DNA of 64,000 bases from Psococerastis gibbosa (lineage: Eukaryota; Arthropoda; Insecta; Psocodea; Psocidae). Under the pieces are notes generated by a model. It had not been told where the DNA came from. It was given only the letters and a program-made list of their open reading frames with translations, and made no database searches. Both the position numbers and the translations under genes were made by a program. The stretch spans positions 20,113,464-20,177,463 of the forward strand of contig OZ020490.1 of the NCBI GenBank assembly GCA_963971405.1, read 5' to 3'. Positions 34,232 to 43,905 of the stretch are shown piece after piece (the first letter of the stretch is position 1; every line of letters begins with the position of its first letter).

Positions 34232-34437
34232 AGCCGGCTATTCCACTTGTCAATTTTTCTTCAATAATTGATGAGATATTTTCTTTACTTTACGTAGTTG
34301 TCCATTTTAACATCCGCATGTTAAAATTGATAAATAATCATAGAGTAAAATCAAGTTTTGCAAACAATAACAAACTAAAATTAAGCAATGGCATCGTCTG
34401 GATATGATAAATAATTGTAATTAATTTCTTGAGAACA
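34232..34437. mobile_element. Family H MITE, left part only
   Basis: Starts GCCGGCTATTCCACTTGTC and carries the family centre (AAAATTGATAAATAATCATA, GCAAACAATAACAAACTAAA, ATGGCATCGTCTGGATATG). The right arm is absent and the sequence passes into the Ca2+-ATPase piece. Confidence 0.6.
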
Positions 34438-34453
34438 AACGAATTATTTATTA

Positions 34454-34663
34454 GTACTTGCTCGTTCTTCTCCTACTGATAAATATATTCTCGTTAAGGG
34501 TATGATTGAAAGCAAGGTATCTAAAGCTAGAGAAGTGGTTGCTGTTACTGGCGATGGGACAAACGACGGGCCTGCCCTTAAAATGGCTGATGTTGGCTTT
34601 GCAATGGGTATTACAGGCACGGAAGTTGCCAAGGAAGCTTCTGACGTTATCCTTACGGATGAC
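34454..34663 (+). pseudogene. Plasma-membrane Ca2+-ATPase (PMCA) hinge-region exon or captured fragment
   Basis: The 70 codons read [20 protein letters not shown], then [40 protein letters not shown] and [26 protein letters not shown] is the conserved P-type ATPase hinge, with the Asp pair that helps bind Mg2+. The LARSSPTDK and GI-GT-VAKEASD-ILTDD context is that of PMCA (ATP2B) pumps, which extrude Ca2+ across the plasma membrane. Similarity starts abruptly after TTTATTAG (a possible acceptor) and ends abruptly after the DD, where the family normally continues NF. No convincing GT donor follows; repeat Q sequence does. An in-frame TGA at 34430 closes the frame upstream. No other PMCA exon is in the window. 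Frame and key residues are intact, so a genuine exon is not excluded. Confidence 0.75.
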
Positions 34664-34674
34664 ATGCTAAGTTT

Positions 34675-34748
34675 AATTCTGTCAAAACCTCGAATCAAAT
34701 CGAAAATTTCGACCATCACAAAGCTTCCCTTGTAGGAAAGCAACAATA
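34675..34748 (-). mobile_element. Repeat Q, end fragment
   Basis: AAACCTCGAATCAAATCGAA, AATTTCGACCATCACAAAGC, TTCCC and GGAAAGCAACAAT match the end of repeat Q at 39360-39435 and 40170-40262. It begins within about 12 bp of the Ca2+-ATPase similarity. Confidence 0.65.
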
Positions 34749-35965
34749 CAACTCAACAAAAAAACGCTGTAGGCTAAATGCTTAAAAGGCAAAACTAACA
34801 AAGCAATTCAGAAGTTTGAGATAATGTTGAAAGCCCAGTCAGGTCAAAGACTGATTTTCACCATATCAGCAGCGCCTCCAACGCATACACAACAGCCAAG
34901 CCCCTGGAGATCATGGGGTGAATTCGTGAATGGCTGAACGTGTCGTTTGCATGATGGTGCCCCTCATATTCCCAAAAGCACTCCGGTTTTTCCAGGATAT
35001 TCAGACAGTTTGGTTTCGTTTAGTTTCGCCACCTTTGTTGAAAGTTTAATTAAATTGTGAAAATACAAATATTCCTACCTCGGAAGCCGCACATGGCCTA
35101 TTGTTGTATACTTTAGAGTTGGTATTGTTAAATAATACAATAGTTAGATACCGTAAAGTTCAATTGCTGAAGGCTACTCCTTTATGTTGCCGATTTGTTG
35201 TTTGTCTGGGCTTTGTGATATTACCTGTCGCCTTTAAACGTAATACCTATTATATCCGATTGTTTTTCTCAATATATGTAATAAATTTCAAACATATGTA
35301 TTTATTATACTGTAGTAACTTATTCTCACGCGAATTTCCGACATGCCTTAGATACCATCTAGACTACCCATTACAGTCAGAAACGCAAAAATATAATATG
35401 GAAAAGAAATATACAGATCTACATGACACATACCGCAAGTAACTTTCAAACATAGAAATTCGTGTGATGTCTTTTGGTTAATAATATTTTCTATATTTTA
35501 ATTTTTAGAAGAATTTTACAAAAGTTAAAAAAAAAGTTTGAAAACGGGTTAAACAAAGTCAAAAACCTCATTTCGCTGAAGTCACCCTTACTCGAATCAT
35601 GTTCCAGAAGGGAGCAATTTCACGTTTATAAAGAATTCAGTTAGGGTTGCTGCTGGGACAGCCACATCACAGTGTTGGACAGACAGGTGGGTTAAAGCGA
35701 GACAGCAAGCGGGGCAAATGGAGGGGGGTGGGGGGCGAGAAGGGGACTCCAGCACGTAGTGAATATGATAGCGCTATACTGGAATTATTATTTTTGAGAG
35801 AAATTTCCGCTGAGATCACTCTGAAAATTTAAGGGCCCTTTCATCCTAACTCTTTGAATCCCGGAAATTTCATGAGGGATATGGGGTAGATCACAAATTA
35901 TTGAGTGCCTCGTGTAGTTTTATACTCAGCATGTGATTTCAGTCAAAGTTTTTTTTTTAATAAAA
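34749..35965. other. No supported gene
   Basis: A 113-codon plus frame (35101-35442) is AT-driven with no domain. Nothing else stands out. Confidence 0.4.
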
Positions 35966-36090
35966 AATAAATCGCATACAAACAATTTAATTAATGTATC
36001 CGATTGACCTCTTCAGTCGCTTCTGTAGGTTAGTACCCGTGTTGAGTTACGACACGTCTCCGATCGCATGGCGTATAAAGACTCTCACCA
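35966..36090 (+). repeat. SINE-like repeat V, long copy
   Basis: Runs from CGCATACAAACAATTTAAT to CGATCGCATGGCGTATAAAG, so it includes the GCATGGCG end lacking at 23588. Confidence 0.8.
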
Positions 36091-36184
36091 CCTTTACCAC
36101 CTGGCCATCGAAGTCGAAGCAGGGACGCGTACACTTTTTGATAATTTTTGTTAGCAGTTAAGGTTCCATTAGATCTTTCCATTA

Positions 36185-36783
36185 CACAGCCCTGGGACAT
36201 TGAAATTGGACCACCTTGTATTTTAGCAGTGTTAATTTTTTTGAATTTTTTTCACAATGTTTTGATTAAATTAGAAGAAAACTACATAGAAGGGTGGATA
36301 GAGGCATCATTCCTTTGAAGAATTTCAGAAACTGCGTTTCTATATCACGTTGAGACATACCACATTTCTTCAGGGAGATGATCCTCTCACGTAAAGATAA
36401 ATCCATCTTCAATCCTTTCGCCATTGTATTGAAACTATTTTATTATGTATAATTTTGTATTTCCTTCTTGTGGAAAGATCGAGGAGGCGAGGAGCTGTTC
36501 TATGAATTAACTGAGTATAAAAAGAAAGAATTACGGACTTTCTACAGTTCTTTTCAAGTGCTGCTCCAGCTTCATAATCCTCATCGCAGTTTTCTCTTCA
36601 AACGCCATTTTAAAAATGTTATAGGCACATAGTTTTATATTTATTTCTGAAATAAAATAATGATGTCTCTATCTACCCATACATGTAGTTTTTTTCTAAT
36701 TAAATCAGAATTCTGGAAAAAATGTTAAAAAAAATTATCACTGTTGAAATGCAAGGAGGCCCAACTTCAATGCCCCAGGGTTG
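36185..36783. mobile_element. Tc1/mariner-type foldback element, 599 bp
   Basis: Ends CACAGCCCTGGGACATTGAA and, inverted, CAACCCTGGGGCATTGAAGT; TA flanks at 36183-36184 and 36784-36785. The inverted similarity continues inward for about 140 bp (left 36185-36325, right 36655-36783), so the arms are far longer than a usual Tc1 TIR and include part of the transposase gene's first segment. Confidence 0.75.
36266..36424 (-). pseudogene. Tc1-type transposase N-terminus, truncated
   Basis: A 52-codon frame begins MAKGLKMDLSLRERIISLKK and continues CGMSQRDIETQFLKF before drifting. LSLRERI-x-SL-x-x-x-G-x-SQRDI is the first DNA-binding helix-turn-helix of Tc1 transposases. The catalytic DDE part is missing. 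The last third of the frame lies in the inverted arm that is repeated near 36660-36700. Confidence 0.7.
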
Positions 36784-36799
36784 TACTACTATACGAGTG

Positions 36800-37220
36800 T
36801 ATGGATCAGAATCTACAAATACTGTGAAAAGCGGGGAATCAGTTAATTTCGTCAAATGTATTGTTTATCAAATAATTTTGAAATCTCATCTGCAGTGAAT
36901 CCTTCTAGAGTTAAGGGGTAAGACGAGTGTCTAAGATTCCTTTGAAGCTTGAAATTGATTTAGAGGTTTAGAGCGAAGCGTTGATGGATGCCTAGTCCCC
37001 AAGTGCGATGATTTGTAACCAAACCCCATTCCCTCTAGGCTCCTCAGGATGAAGGATAGGGGCCTAAGGGAGTTGCTGACTTGCCTTGTCTCCAATATCC
37101 ATTTTATATAGGTGTTAAATTGCAGTACCCGAATTAAGAGAGAATCAGGGGGGGGGAGGAGGAGGAGGAAGTCTTATAAGGGTACCACAGTTTACTGCAG
37201 GATAGTGACTCGTGGGTACC
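36800..37220. other. No recognisable feature
   Basis: Contains a GGA-rich tract near 37150-37170. No frame or repeat that I can support. Confidence 0.4.
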
Positions 37221-37224
37221 CCTA

Positions 37225-37580
37225 CTAGTTATTGCTTTCCAATGCATACGTGATGGTAAAAATTTTCGATTCTGAGATTTCAATGGATGTACACGTTTTG
37301 AGGTACCAGGAAGTCAGGAACCCATAAAAGTGGTTTTTACGAAATGTCTGTTTGTCTCGTGGTCTGTCTGTCTATTTTGTGGGCAAGCTACTCTGTATGG
37401 TACTGATGGGTGTCATTACATTTCTCTTCTCTCTTTCTATTCATCGTCTGTTCTTTCTGTCTGTTCATCGATTTGTGGGCAAACTATTCTGTGGATTTGG
37501 ATGAAATTTCACGAAATTTGGCATGTGGGTTTACAAAAATCATATCTCGGGAGCACTGGGAATCCTTACGCACCCCCCCT
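37225..37580 (+). mobile_element. Repeat Q with GTCT microsatellite, plus orientation
   Basis: Order: TTGCTTTCCAATGCATACG, AATTTTCGATTCTGAGATTT, ACACGTTTTGAGGTACC, GTGGTTTTTACGAAATGTC, a GTCT-rich tract, GGGCAAACTATTCTGTGGAT, ATCTCGGGAGCACTGGGAAT. The inverted copies at 39150 and 39960 have the same order, so this is an interspersed element that carries its own tetranucleotide core. It is longer than the others because part of the core is duplicated. Confidence 0.75.
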
Positions 37581-37821
37581 CCCCCGTCCCCGACGCAATA
37601 GCAATTGAACTCAACTAATATTTTTGGATATCTGTCTTTGGCCCTCCCCTCTTTTCAATTTATGTATCAGATAACTCAGATTTAGCTTCGAGTCTGAAAT
37701 ATTGCAGTTAACATTTTTATGCAGATCATCTGCAGCTCTTCGTGCATACGAATCAGTTCAACTTTTATGCCGCAGCTGGTGGGGGTGAATTCAATAAAGA
37801 TCTAAAGAATGTGGAGAAATT

Positions 37822-37955
37822 ATGTAACTGCAAAGGCTTTCACGGCCGGAGTCAAATGAAGAACCAGTAGAATCCAGGCTGATGGGCCGTGGTCGAATTG
37901 GAAGTTCACTTTCAATTCGACCACGGCCCATCAGCCCGGATTCTACTGGTTCTTC
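37822..37955. mobile_element. Penelope-like insertion, inverted pair, 13-bp target duplication
   Basis: The element opens with the complement of the common end (GTAACTGCAAAGGCTTTCAC, GGCCGGAGTCAAATGAAGAA) and closes with the forward end (GGATTCTACTGGTTCTTC); the two face each other around GAAGTTCACTT to make arms of about 50 bp. The flank ATGTGGAGAAATT is repeated exactly at 37809-37821 and 37956-37968. The GACTCCGGCCGTGAAAGCC motif is, from my recollection, typical of Penelope-like element termini. Confidence 0.75.
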
Positions 37956-38302
37956 ATGTGGAGAAATTGTGTTTCTTACAATAAACAATAACAATACACA
38001 CCACAATAATCGAAATCCATAAAAGGTCAATTTGAAACCAACAACCAAGAAGCCTAGACAACAAATACGGGGATAGATTAAATAGTATAAGGAAGTAAAG
38101 TAAAATTTTATTGAATTTCCAATTCACCTTGGACTTTTGTAGTACTATAGCATAATTAATAACGTATTTATAAATACATTCCTCGGCGCAGGGGAGTGCC
38201 GGTTGAAGAAGAAGAAGAATTATTATAGGCAACATAATCGGTGATTGGCAATTAATAATTCGAAAGTCACCTTATTCAAATATTACTGGTCATTTTGGCC
38301 AG

Positions 38303-38535
38303 TGGCTAAACTCCATATTTTTTTTTGGGGGGGGGGCATATAACCACTAGCTATAAACTTCTTGCCACTGGCAAAGGCCCGAGACGACGTTGAATTTTAC
38401 CAACCACGCCACTTACCACTCCCTATTGACCTGAACATCTATTAGATGTGGCAAATTATGTATTACAAAAAATCACAATAGTTAATTTTCGCAGTAAATT
38501 TTCCCAGTCTTGGACCCCACTTACATACGCCACTG
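38303..38535. mobile_element. Probable hAT-type MITE
   Basis: Left CAGTGGCTAAACTCC with a T-run and G-run, right ACATACGCCACTG. Ends fit hAT, but I could not find a convincing 8-bp duplication. Confidence 0.5.
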
Positions 38536-39149
38536 TTTGCCAACTATCATAATTGAAGGACGAAGAGGAATGACTACTTTTCGGGACGGTGTTTAACCCA
38601 ATTTGCTTCGAACACTCAATCTAATACAGTGAAGTAGCCAAATGGAAATGCATTAGCCTTTGTCCACGGCGAATATGATAAAATAACTAAGTCTAAGACA
38701 TGGCCGCATGACAGATATAAATCTGTCACAGGGTCCGGTCTTGGGCTTGATTATGATTATAATAATAATTTCCCTCCCCCCCCCCCTCTCTCTCCAAGTC
38801 CCTCATCCACCCTTTTGGTTTGATCGCATGCCAAGTTCCCCATACTTTGATTTATACGATACCCCCTCCCCCCTTTTCATAAAACAACACGCCAGCGATT
38901 CAGTATATTAAAAAAACATAAATGCATTTGAGTGACTTATGCAAAAAATACCTAGGTCGACTCAAGGCTACCATATTGGATACTGTAGTGCAGGGGTTCC
39001 CAACCTGTGGTCCACAGACATATATCAGGTGGTCCACGGGCCAAAGTAAGAAAGACCCGGTCCGTGTTTACTCGAACATGCTTTCCAATTTATCGATTAG
39101 TATAGAGAGAAAATGATTAATTTCATGGTAAATAATTTTCCTATGGTTA

Positions 39150-39274
39150 CATTTCGGATATCACGGGGGGGATATCACCCAAAATAAAAAAAATGATCCC
39201 GAGGTATGATTTTTGTGAACCTGCATGCCGAATTTCATCAAAATCGACCGAGTAGTTTGCCCGAAAATCGACGC

Positions 39275-39317
<43 letters not shown>

Positions 39318-39440
39318 TTTCGTAAAAACCACTTTTTTGGGTTCCTGGGACCTCAAAACGTGTAAATCCGTTGAAATCTCGGAATAGAAAATTTCGACCG
39401 TCACAAAGCTTTCCTACGTATAAATTGGAAAGCAATAAGA
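39150..39440 (-). mobile_element. Repeat Q, inverted, with (GACA)n core
   Basis: Includes ATCGACCGAGTAGTTTGCCC, nine or so CAGA units at 39276-39315, TTTCGTAAAAACCACTTTTT, GACCTCAAAACGTGTAAATC and TTTCGACCGTCACAAAGCTT. Minus frames 39147-39435 just translate the microsatellite. Confidence 0.8.
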
Positions 39441-39959
39441 AAATAAAACGGCTGAGTTATTGGAAATTTGAAATAAAATACAGTAAGGCTTGGCATTGAA
39501 CTAGAAAATCCGCCCGATACCATCTCTACCATGGGGTTGTCCGCCTGATGACACTGGTCACTGGAGGTGAGTTAAATTCTAGAAATGTCAGACCCACACA
39601 TTACCACACAGCAAGACTAGCAGGGCACGCAATGCATTTAAGCGTGAATTTTCTAACATTTTTTCAAAAAACTTATTTTTGCTCAAAACCAAATAGTTTT
39701 TTGGGACAGTAACCTGTCCGGTTTCGTTACTCAATTTAATACCTTAAACATGCCTGAAGGTAGAAATCATCGATAAAAAGGTTTTGCAGAAAAATTATTT
39801 TTTAGTCATTTTTCATTAAAATTTAGTCATTTTTATTTTTTTACCACCAGAAGCAAACTATCAAGGGGCAAGCGACCCCCCGCATTTTGTTAACATTTAT
39901 AACGACTACAATATATGTGAATTTAAAAGAAATCATTGGAGCCATTTTTGAGAAATAAT

Positions 39960-40265
39960 TTTTTTAGACTTTTTTTGGAGTTTTTTGAGAATAAAACCCC
40001 CCCAAATTTAGTTAGCCCAATAAAAAAAATGGTCCCGAGGTATGATTTCTGTGAACCTACTAGCCGAATTTCATCAAAATCGGCTGAGTAGTTTGCCCGG
40101 AAATCGATTAACAGACAGACAGACATACAGACAGACAGACATGTAAAAATCACTTTTTTGGGTTCCTGGGACCTCAAAACGTGTAAATCCGTTGAAATCT
40201 CGGAATCGAAAATTTCGGCCATCACAAAGCTTTCCTTATACTACGTATAAATTGGAAAGCAATCT
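39960..40265 (-). mobile_element. Repeat Q, inverted, second copy in the hAT element
   Basis: Colinear with 39150-39440: ATCGGCTGAGTAGTTTGCCC, a shorter CAGA run, CCTCAAAACGTGTAAATCCG, GGCCATCACAAAGCTTTCC. The two copies lie about 800 bp apart in the same orientation. Confidence 0.8.
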
Positions 40266-40621
40266 ACTGGTCCACGGACAAACAAGTTTAGGAACCCCTG
40301 TTGTAGGGTCATGAACGGCGAACAACCTGTGCACACTGCCTTCAAACGCATACCTGTATTAAAGAGAGTCACCAAGTTTAGTAAATATTTATATCAATAC
40401 AAACAAAAACAAAAGAACCGGTAAGGGTGAACCCGTACATATTTATTTATTAATTATTAGTATATACGGTAAGTACCGAGACAGATAATATGAATAGTTC
40501 CATGGTAAATTATTGTCCCAGGGTTAAATTTCTGGTGTCTCGACTTTCCCTATCCTAAAACACCGAATCGATGGATGCGACCATTAATGAGGCACCTCGT
40601 GCTACGACTGCTGTGCATTCA

Positions 40622-40849
40622 TGAAGAACCAGTAGAATCCGGGCTGATGGGCCGTTGTCGAATTGAAAGTGAAGCTCGCTACGGAGCCACCGAGGTACAA
40701 CCTTCGAAGTCTACGCAGCGCCACTGAAGATGTCGACCGCAGATGTTGACGAAACGTTTGGAAGTTCACTTACAATTCGACCACGGCCCATCAGCCCGGA
40801 TTCTACAGGTTCTTCATTTGACTCCGGCCGTGAAAGCCTTTGCAGTTAC
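40622..40849 (+). mobile_element. Penelope-like insertion with the most complete end, 12-bp target duplication
   Basis: The flank GCTGTGCATTCA is exact at 40610-40621 and 40850-40861. The element opens with an inverted piece (GAAGAACCAGTAGAATCCGG) and then carries the forward unit: ACTGAAGATGTCGACCGCAG, ATGTTGACGAAACGTTTGG, CAATTCGACCACGGCCCATC, GGATTCTAC and GACTCCGGCCGTGAAAGCC. CTGAAGA...GACGAAACG and CGGCCGTGAAAGCC resemble termini of Penelope-like elements, which are known to hold hammerhead-type motifs and to insert as inverted pairs. No reverse transcriptase is present. Confidence 0.75.
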
Positions 40850-40861
40850 GCTGTGCATTCA

Positions 40862-41175
40862 GTTTATTTAATATAGTTTGCGCTTATTCTCGGGTAAGTT
40901 ATTATTTTGCGTTGGTGCTATAGGCCTGCAGGGCGACATGCACAGTAAATGAAGACTAAACATTTATTTTATTCAGTATAATTTACGCTTATTCTAGGGT
41001 AAGTTATTGTTTTGCGTTGTTACTATAGGCCTGCAGGTATAATTTAACGGAAATATATATTGTATTGTATTGCACAGTAAATGAAGACTAAACATTTATT
41101 TTATTTATTATAATTTACGCTTAATTTTCGGGTAAATTATTATTTTGCGTTGGTGCTATCGGCCTGCAGACTAAA
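40862..41175 (+). repeat. Three-unit direct repeat of about 110 bp
   Basis: Each unit has ATAATTTACGCTTATTCT, GGGTAAGTTATT, TTTTGCGTTG and TATAGGCCTGCAG. Units 2 and 3 also share GCACAGTAAATGAAGACTA. Between units 2 and 3 a TATAATTTAACGGAAATATA, TATTGTATTGTATTG stretch replaces a short spacer. Confidence 0.8.
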
Positions 41176-41822
41176 CATAGTTAATACTATGTTTTAATAG
41201 TCTATTTATTAAGCTTACTATGTGAGAAAACAATAGTATAACCTATAACTGGTACTTTATGGAATCGGCATTTCATTTCACGCTCTCGAGAGGTACTTTG
41301 GCTTGAATGAATGAATTTGTTTTCTCCTTATATGCGAGTACATTACAACAAACTTGCTTCCGGTGAAGCTGTCATATCCGGTCAGAAACATCCACAGCAG
41401 GAGATGAGCTTCGCCTGTATCCGTTTATTCCATTACTTTCTCTTCCAAAGATCATATATTATATGATATCAGGGGCGCCTGAGGGTTCGCTATGTCTGAA
41501 ACGAGTACTTTGTGCGGGGCCTGGAGGTAAGTTAAAAGTGGATAAGAAATAGGCGCGAAATAGGTTTTACGCATTTTGACAGTAAAAAATTTCACCTGAT
41601 AACAACATGGTTTGTTTGTTTTCCAACGCATAGTTTCAGCATTTCTGCTTTAAGCAACCTGGCGAGGGGAGTGAGACTGTTTATTAACTTGAGGCACGTG
41701 GGCAGACTCCTTCACCTCGGGGAGAAGGGGAGTTGACTGACAGGGTGGACCTCCTAATTTTAGTGGATTTCGAACCACTTTGGGAACTTAGTAAAGTCAT
41801 ACAATTAATTCGGAGGTGACTC

Positions 41823-42460
41823 CAGTGGCGGCTACAGGGGGGGGGTCAGGGGGGTCACGACCCCCCACCCCTTAACGCCCCGAAGGGGCGGCAAAATGAC
41901 GATGAAAAACATTTAATTTATTAACATTTAAATTTTAAAAAAACATATTCAATATATTTATAAGTATAATAGCCTACACAGGGCCTGATTTACCGCATGG
42001 GCAACATGGGCACGTGCCCAGGGAGGCAGATTTTAGGGGCGGCAAATTTTTGGAAAATTTTGAATATTTTGGAAGTGGCGCTGGTGGGCGGTGAGCGCGC
42101 AGCACTATGCACGAAGTAGCGGCGGCGGCTGCGGCCACTCAGCGCGGTGTGAGTGAGCTCTCAGAAAATTGTAATATTTTCTCATTTACCCAAGGTTAAC
42201 AAAAGTTTTAGCAAGGGTCCGGGGGCGTGGGGCGGCAGCTTGTCTGTCATATGCCCATGGGCGGAGAAAACATAAATCCAGCCCTGATAATACATTGAAG
42301 TGAAAATTGAGCGCCAATTTTTGAATGTGTCGTGTAAAGGGTGCCGTCGTCGTTAAAGAAATATGATATAAGAAATGTTTCAACCTGCAGCTGCAGGGGG
42401 GGAGGAGCGGCAAATTAGACCGTGACCCCCCCCCCCCCCTTAACTCTGTATCCGCCTCAG
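41823..42460. mobile_element. hAT-type element inserted in repeat X
   Basis: Left end CAGTGGCGGCTACAGG plus a G-run; right end CTGTATCCGCCTCAG preceded by a 15-C run. Flanking 8-mers share only the last four bases (ACTC), so the duplication is worn. The interior is interrupted at 41979. Confidence 0.75.
41979..42286. mobile_element. hAT-type element, inner level
   Basis: Left CAGGGCCTGATTTACCGCAT, GGGCAACATGGGC; right CATAAATCCAGCCCTG. CAGGGCxxGATTTA ends with a GGGCA tract are characteristic of one hAT group. Interior GC-rich. Confidence 0.75.
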
Positions 42461-42605
42461 ACGCACTCAGACTGACTGTTATAGTCTCAGCACGTTATCA
42501 TGTCCCACCATGTTCTCCAGCCAATGCTGTGCACACTACCATGCTTGCCGCCGCTTGGTACATGCTCTGTTCTGGTGGATTGAACTTAGTATGGGCGTTG
42601 GCAAC

Positions 42606-43306
42606 CTAAAAAACTAGTGCAAGCTGCGCTGAAGAACTTTGAACACTGAATGATGGCACAATATTACAGAGTAACGAATATAATAATTTTCTTTCTCTAA
42701 CTAACTTCCTTAAAACTTATTAATTGCTTTAATATGCTCCTAGGGAAAAGAGGAAATAAGGTGAAAACGTTATTAATGGTCCAAACTTCACTGGCATGTT
42801 ACGAGGAATTATTTACAATCTTGGCTCCTTTTCTTGGCTTTGAAATGCCTACCTATATACAGAAAGGCACCAGCTTTTACCATAATAATGAAATATTTCA
42901 AGAACTTATGCGCTTTGAGAAATAAAGTAGGCAAGAACTCCACTTATCCAATTAAAAACATTGGAAGTCAAATTCCTAAAGCCGTTCAGTGAAAGTTCAA
43001 AAATAAGAAAATTCCTTTGGAGGGTATAAAACTAGAGCACATCAATTACAATTAATTGGCCCAACTATTAACTGTTTCCCTAAGCCCCCCACCCCCCTCC
43101 TTCCAATTGAGCACCCCTCGCTTCTGACCCGATAACCCCAACAGATTTACTGTACGTTGTTATCGGTCAATTATTTGGAATTGGTTTTAAGTAGCACGAA
43201 ATCCCCGTAAGAGGTCAACCTTTTATTAGGCTTGTTTAGCGGTGTACCTGTATTCTTGTTCTATTCATGACTACCATTAGAGAATCAAGCAAAATCTGGA
43301 CTTGGT
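42606..43306. other. No supported gene
   Basis: A 63-codon frame at 42734-42925 has no recognisable domain; the rest is featureless. Confidence 0.4.
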
Positions 43307-43351
43307 AGGAACTCACGATCTATGCCTAGCCAAGACATAGTTTTACCCTAA
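43307..43351 (-). mobile_element. SINE family S1 head fragment
   Basis: GGAACTCACGATCTATGCCT resembles the T-arm to anticodon side of the S1 tRNA head (CCCACGATCTACGCCTAACC). It is cut off by the family H MITE that starts at 43352. Confidence 0.4.
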
Positions 43352-43490
43352 GGCGCGGATTCCACCAACTTCAATAGTGATGGTAAATGTTTTTTGACGT
43401 GGTAGCAGACATTATTAGACTGTCTAAAACTGTCTGCTACCACGTCAAAAAACATTTACTATCACTATTGACGTTGGTGGAATCCCCGCC
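43352..43490. mobile_element. PIF/Harbinger-type MITE (family H), 139-bp hairpin
   Basis: GGCGCGGATTCCACCAACTT against AACGTTGGTGGAATCCCCGCC-type right arm, with the common inner arm GACGTGGTAGCAGACATT and its complement. Confidence 0.85.
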
Positions 43491-43794
43491 CATGCCAGCC
43501 CAGTCGCGAGTTCACTCGATAGTTATGTGTGGCTTCCACCATTGTTGGTAAAGCAACGAAAAGTAGAATCCGAGGGAAGTAACCATGCATTATTGCGGAA
43601 TGGGAATAAACTTGCTGACAAACGGTGGCTTCCTTCGGATCCATTGGTAAATGCTAATGGCGATGGTGTAACATTATTTAACAAGGGCCTAGTTTACTTA
43701 ATTTTTCAATTTTTTAATAAATACAGAGGCTTTATTCAAGGTATAATGTGTTACACGGAAGTTGATTTAGGTCCATTCAACAATTCACTGTCAG
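43491..43794. other. Open frame without recognised family
   Basis: A 100-codon plus frame (43527-43829) ends inside the Penelope-like insertion at 43795. The upstream 89 codons lack repeats and low complexity but also lack any domain I know, so it is unassigned. Confidence 0.3.
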
Positions 43795-43905
43795 ATGGGG
43801 AACCAGTAGAAGTGGAAGTTCACTTTTAATTCGACCACGGCCCATCAGCCCGGATTCTACTGGTTCCTCATTCGACTCCGGCCGTGAAAGCCTTTGCAGT
43901 TATAT
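43795..43905 (+). mobile_element. Penelope-like insertion, 13-bp target duplication
   Basis: The flank AATTCACTGTCAG is exact at 43782-43794 and 43906-43918. Inside: a short inverted piece GGAACCAGTAGAA, then CAATTCGACCACGG-type sequence (TTTAATTCGACCACGGCCCA), GGATTCTACTGGTTC and GACTCCGGCCGTGAAAGCC. Confidence 0.75.

Larger units (their letters stand above)
38991..40300. mobile_element. hAT-type (Charlie-like) element, 1.31 kb, carrying repeat Q
   Basis: TIR CAGGGGTTCCCAACCTGTGG and, inverted, CAGGGGTTCCTAAACTTGTT; inner GGTCCACGGGCC / GGTCCACGGAC. The flanks CTGTAGTG (38983-38990) and TTGTAGGG (40301-40308) match at 6 of 8. Two inverted copies of repeat Q fill much of the interior; no transposase frame. 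Confidence 0.8.
41620..42605. repeat. Interspersed repeat X, copy 5, split by nested hAT elements
   Basis: Left part 41620-41822 and right part 42461-42605 join at the same point of the repeat (GGAGGTGAC ... ACGCACTCAGACTGACTG). Confidence 0.8.

Noticed and set aside
34444-34746. 100-codon minus-strand open frame
   Set aside because: It is the antisense of the Ca2+-ATPase fragment.
35101-35442. 113-codon open frame
   Set aside because: AT-driven composition and no recognisable family.
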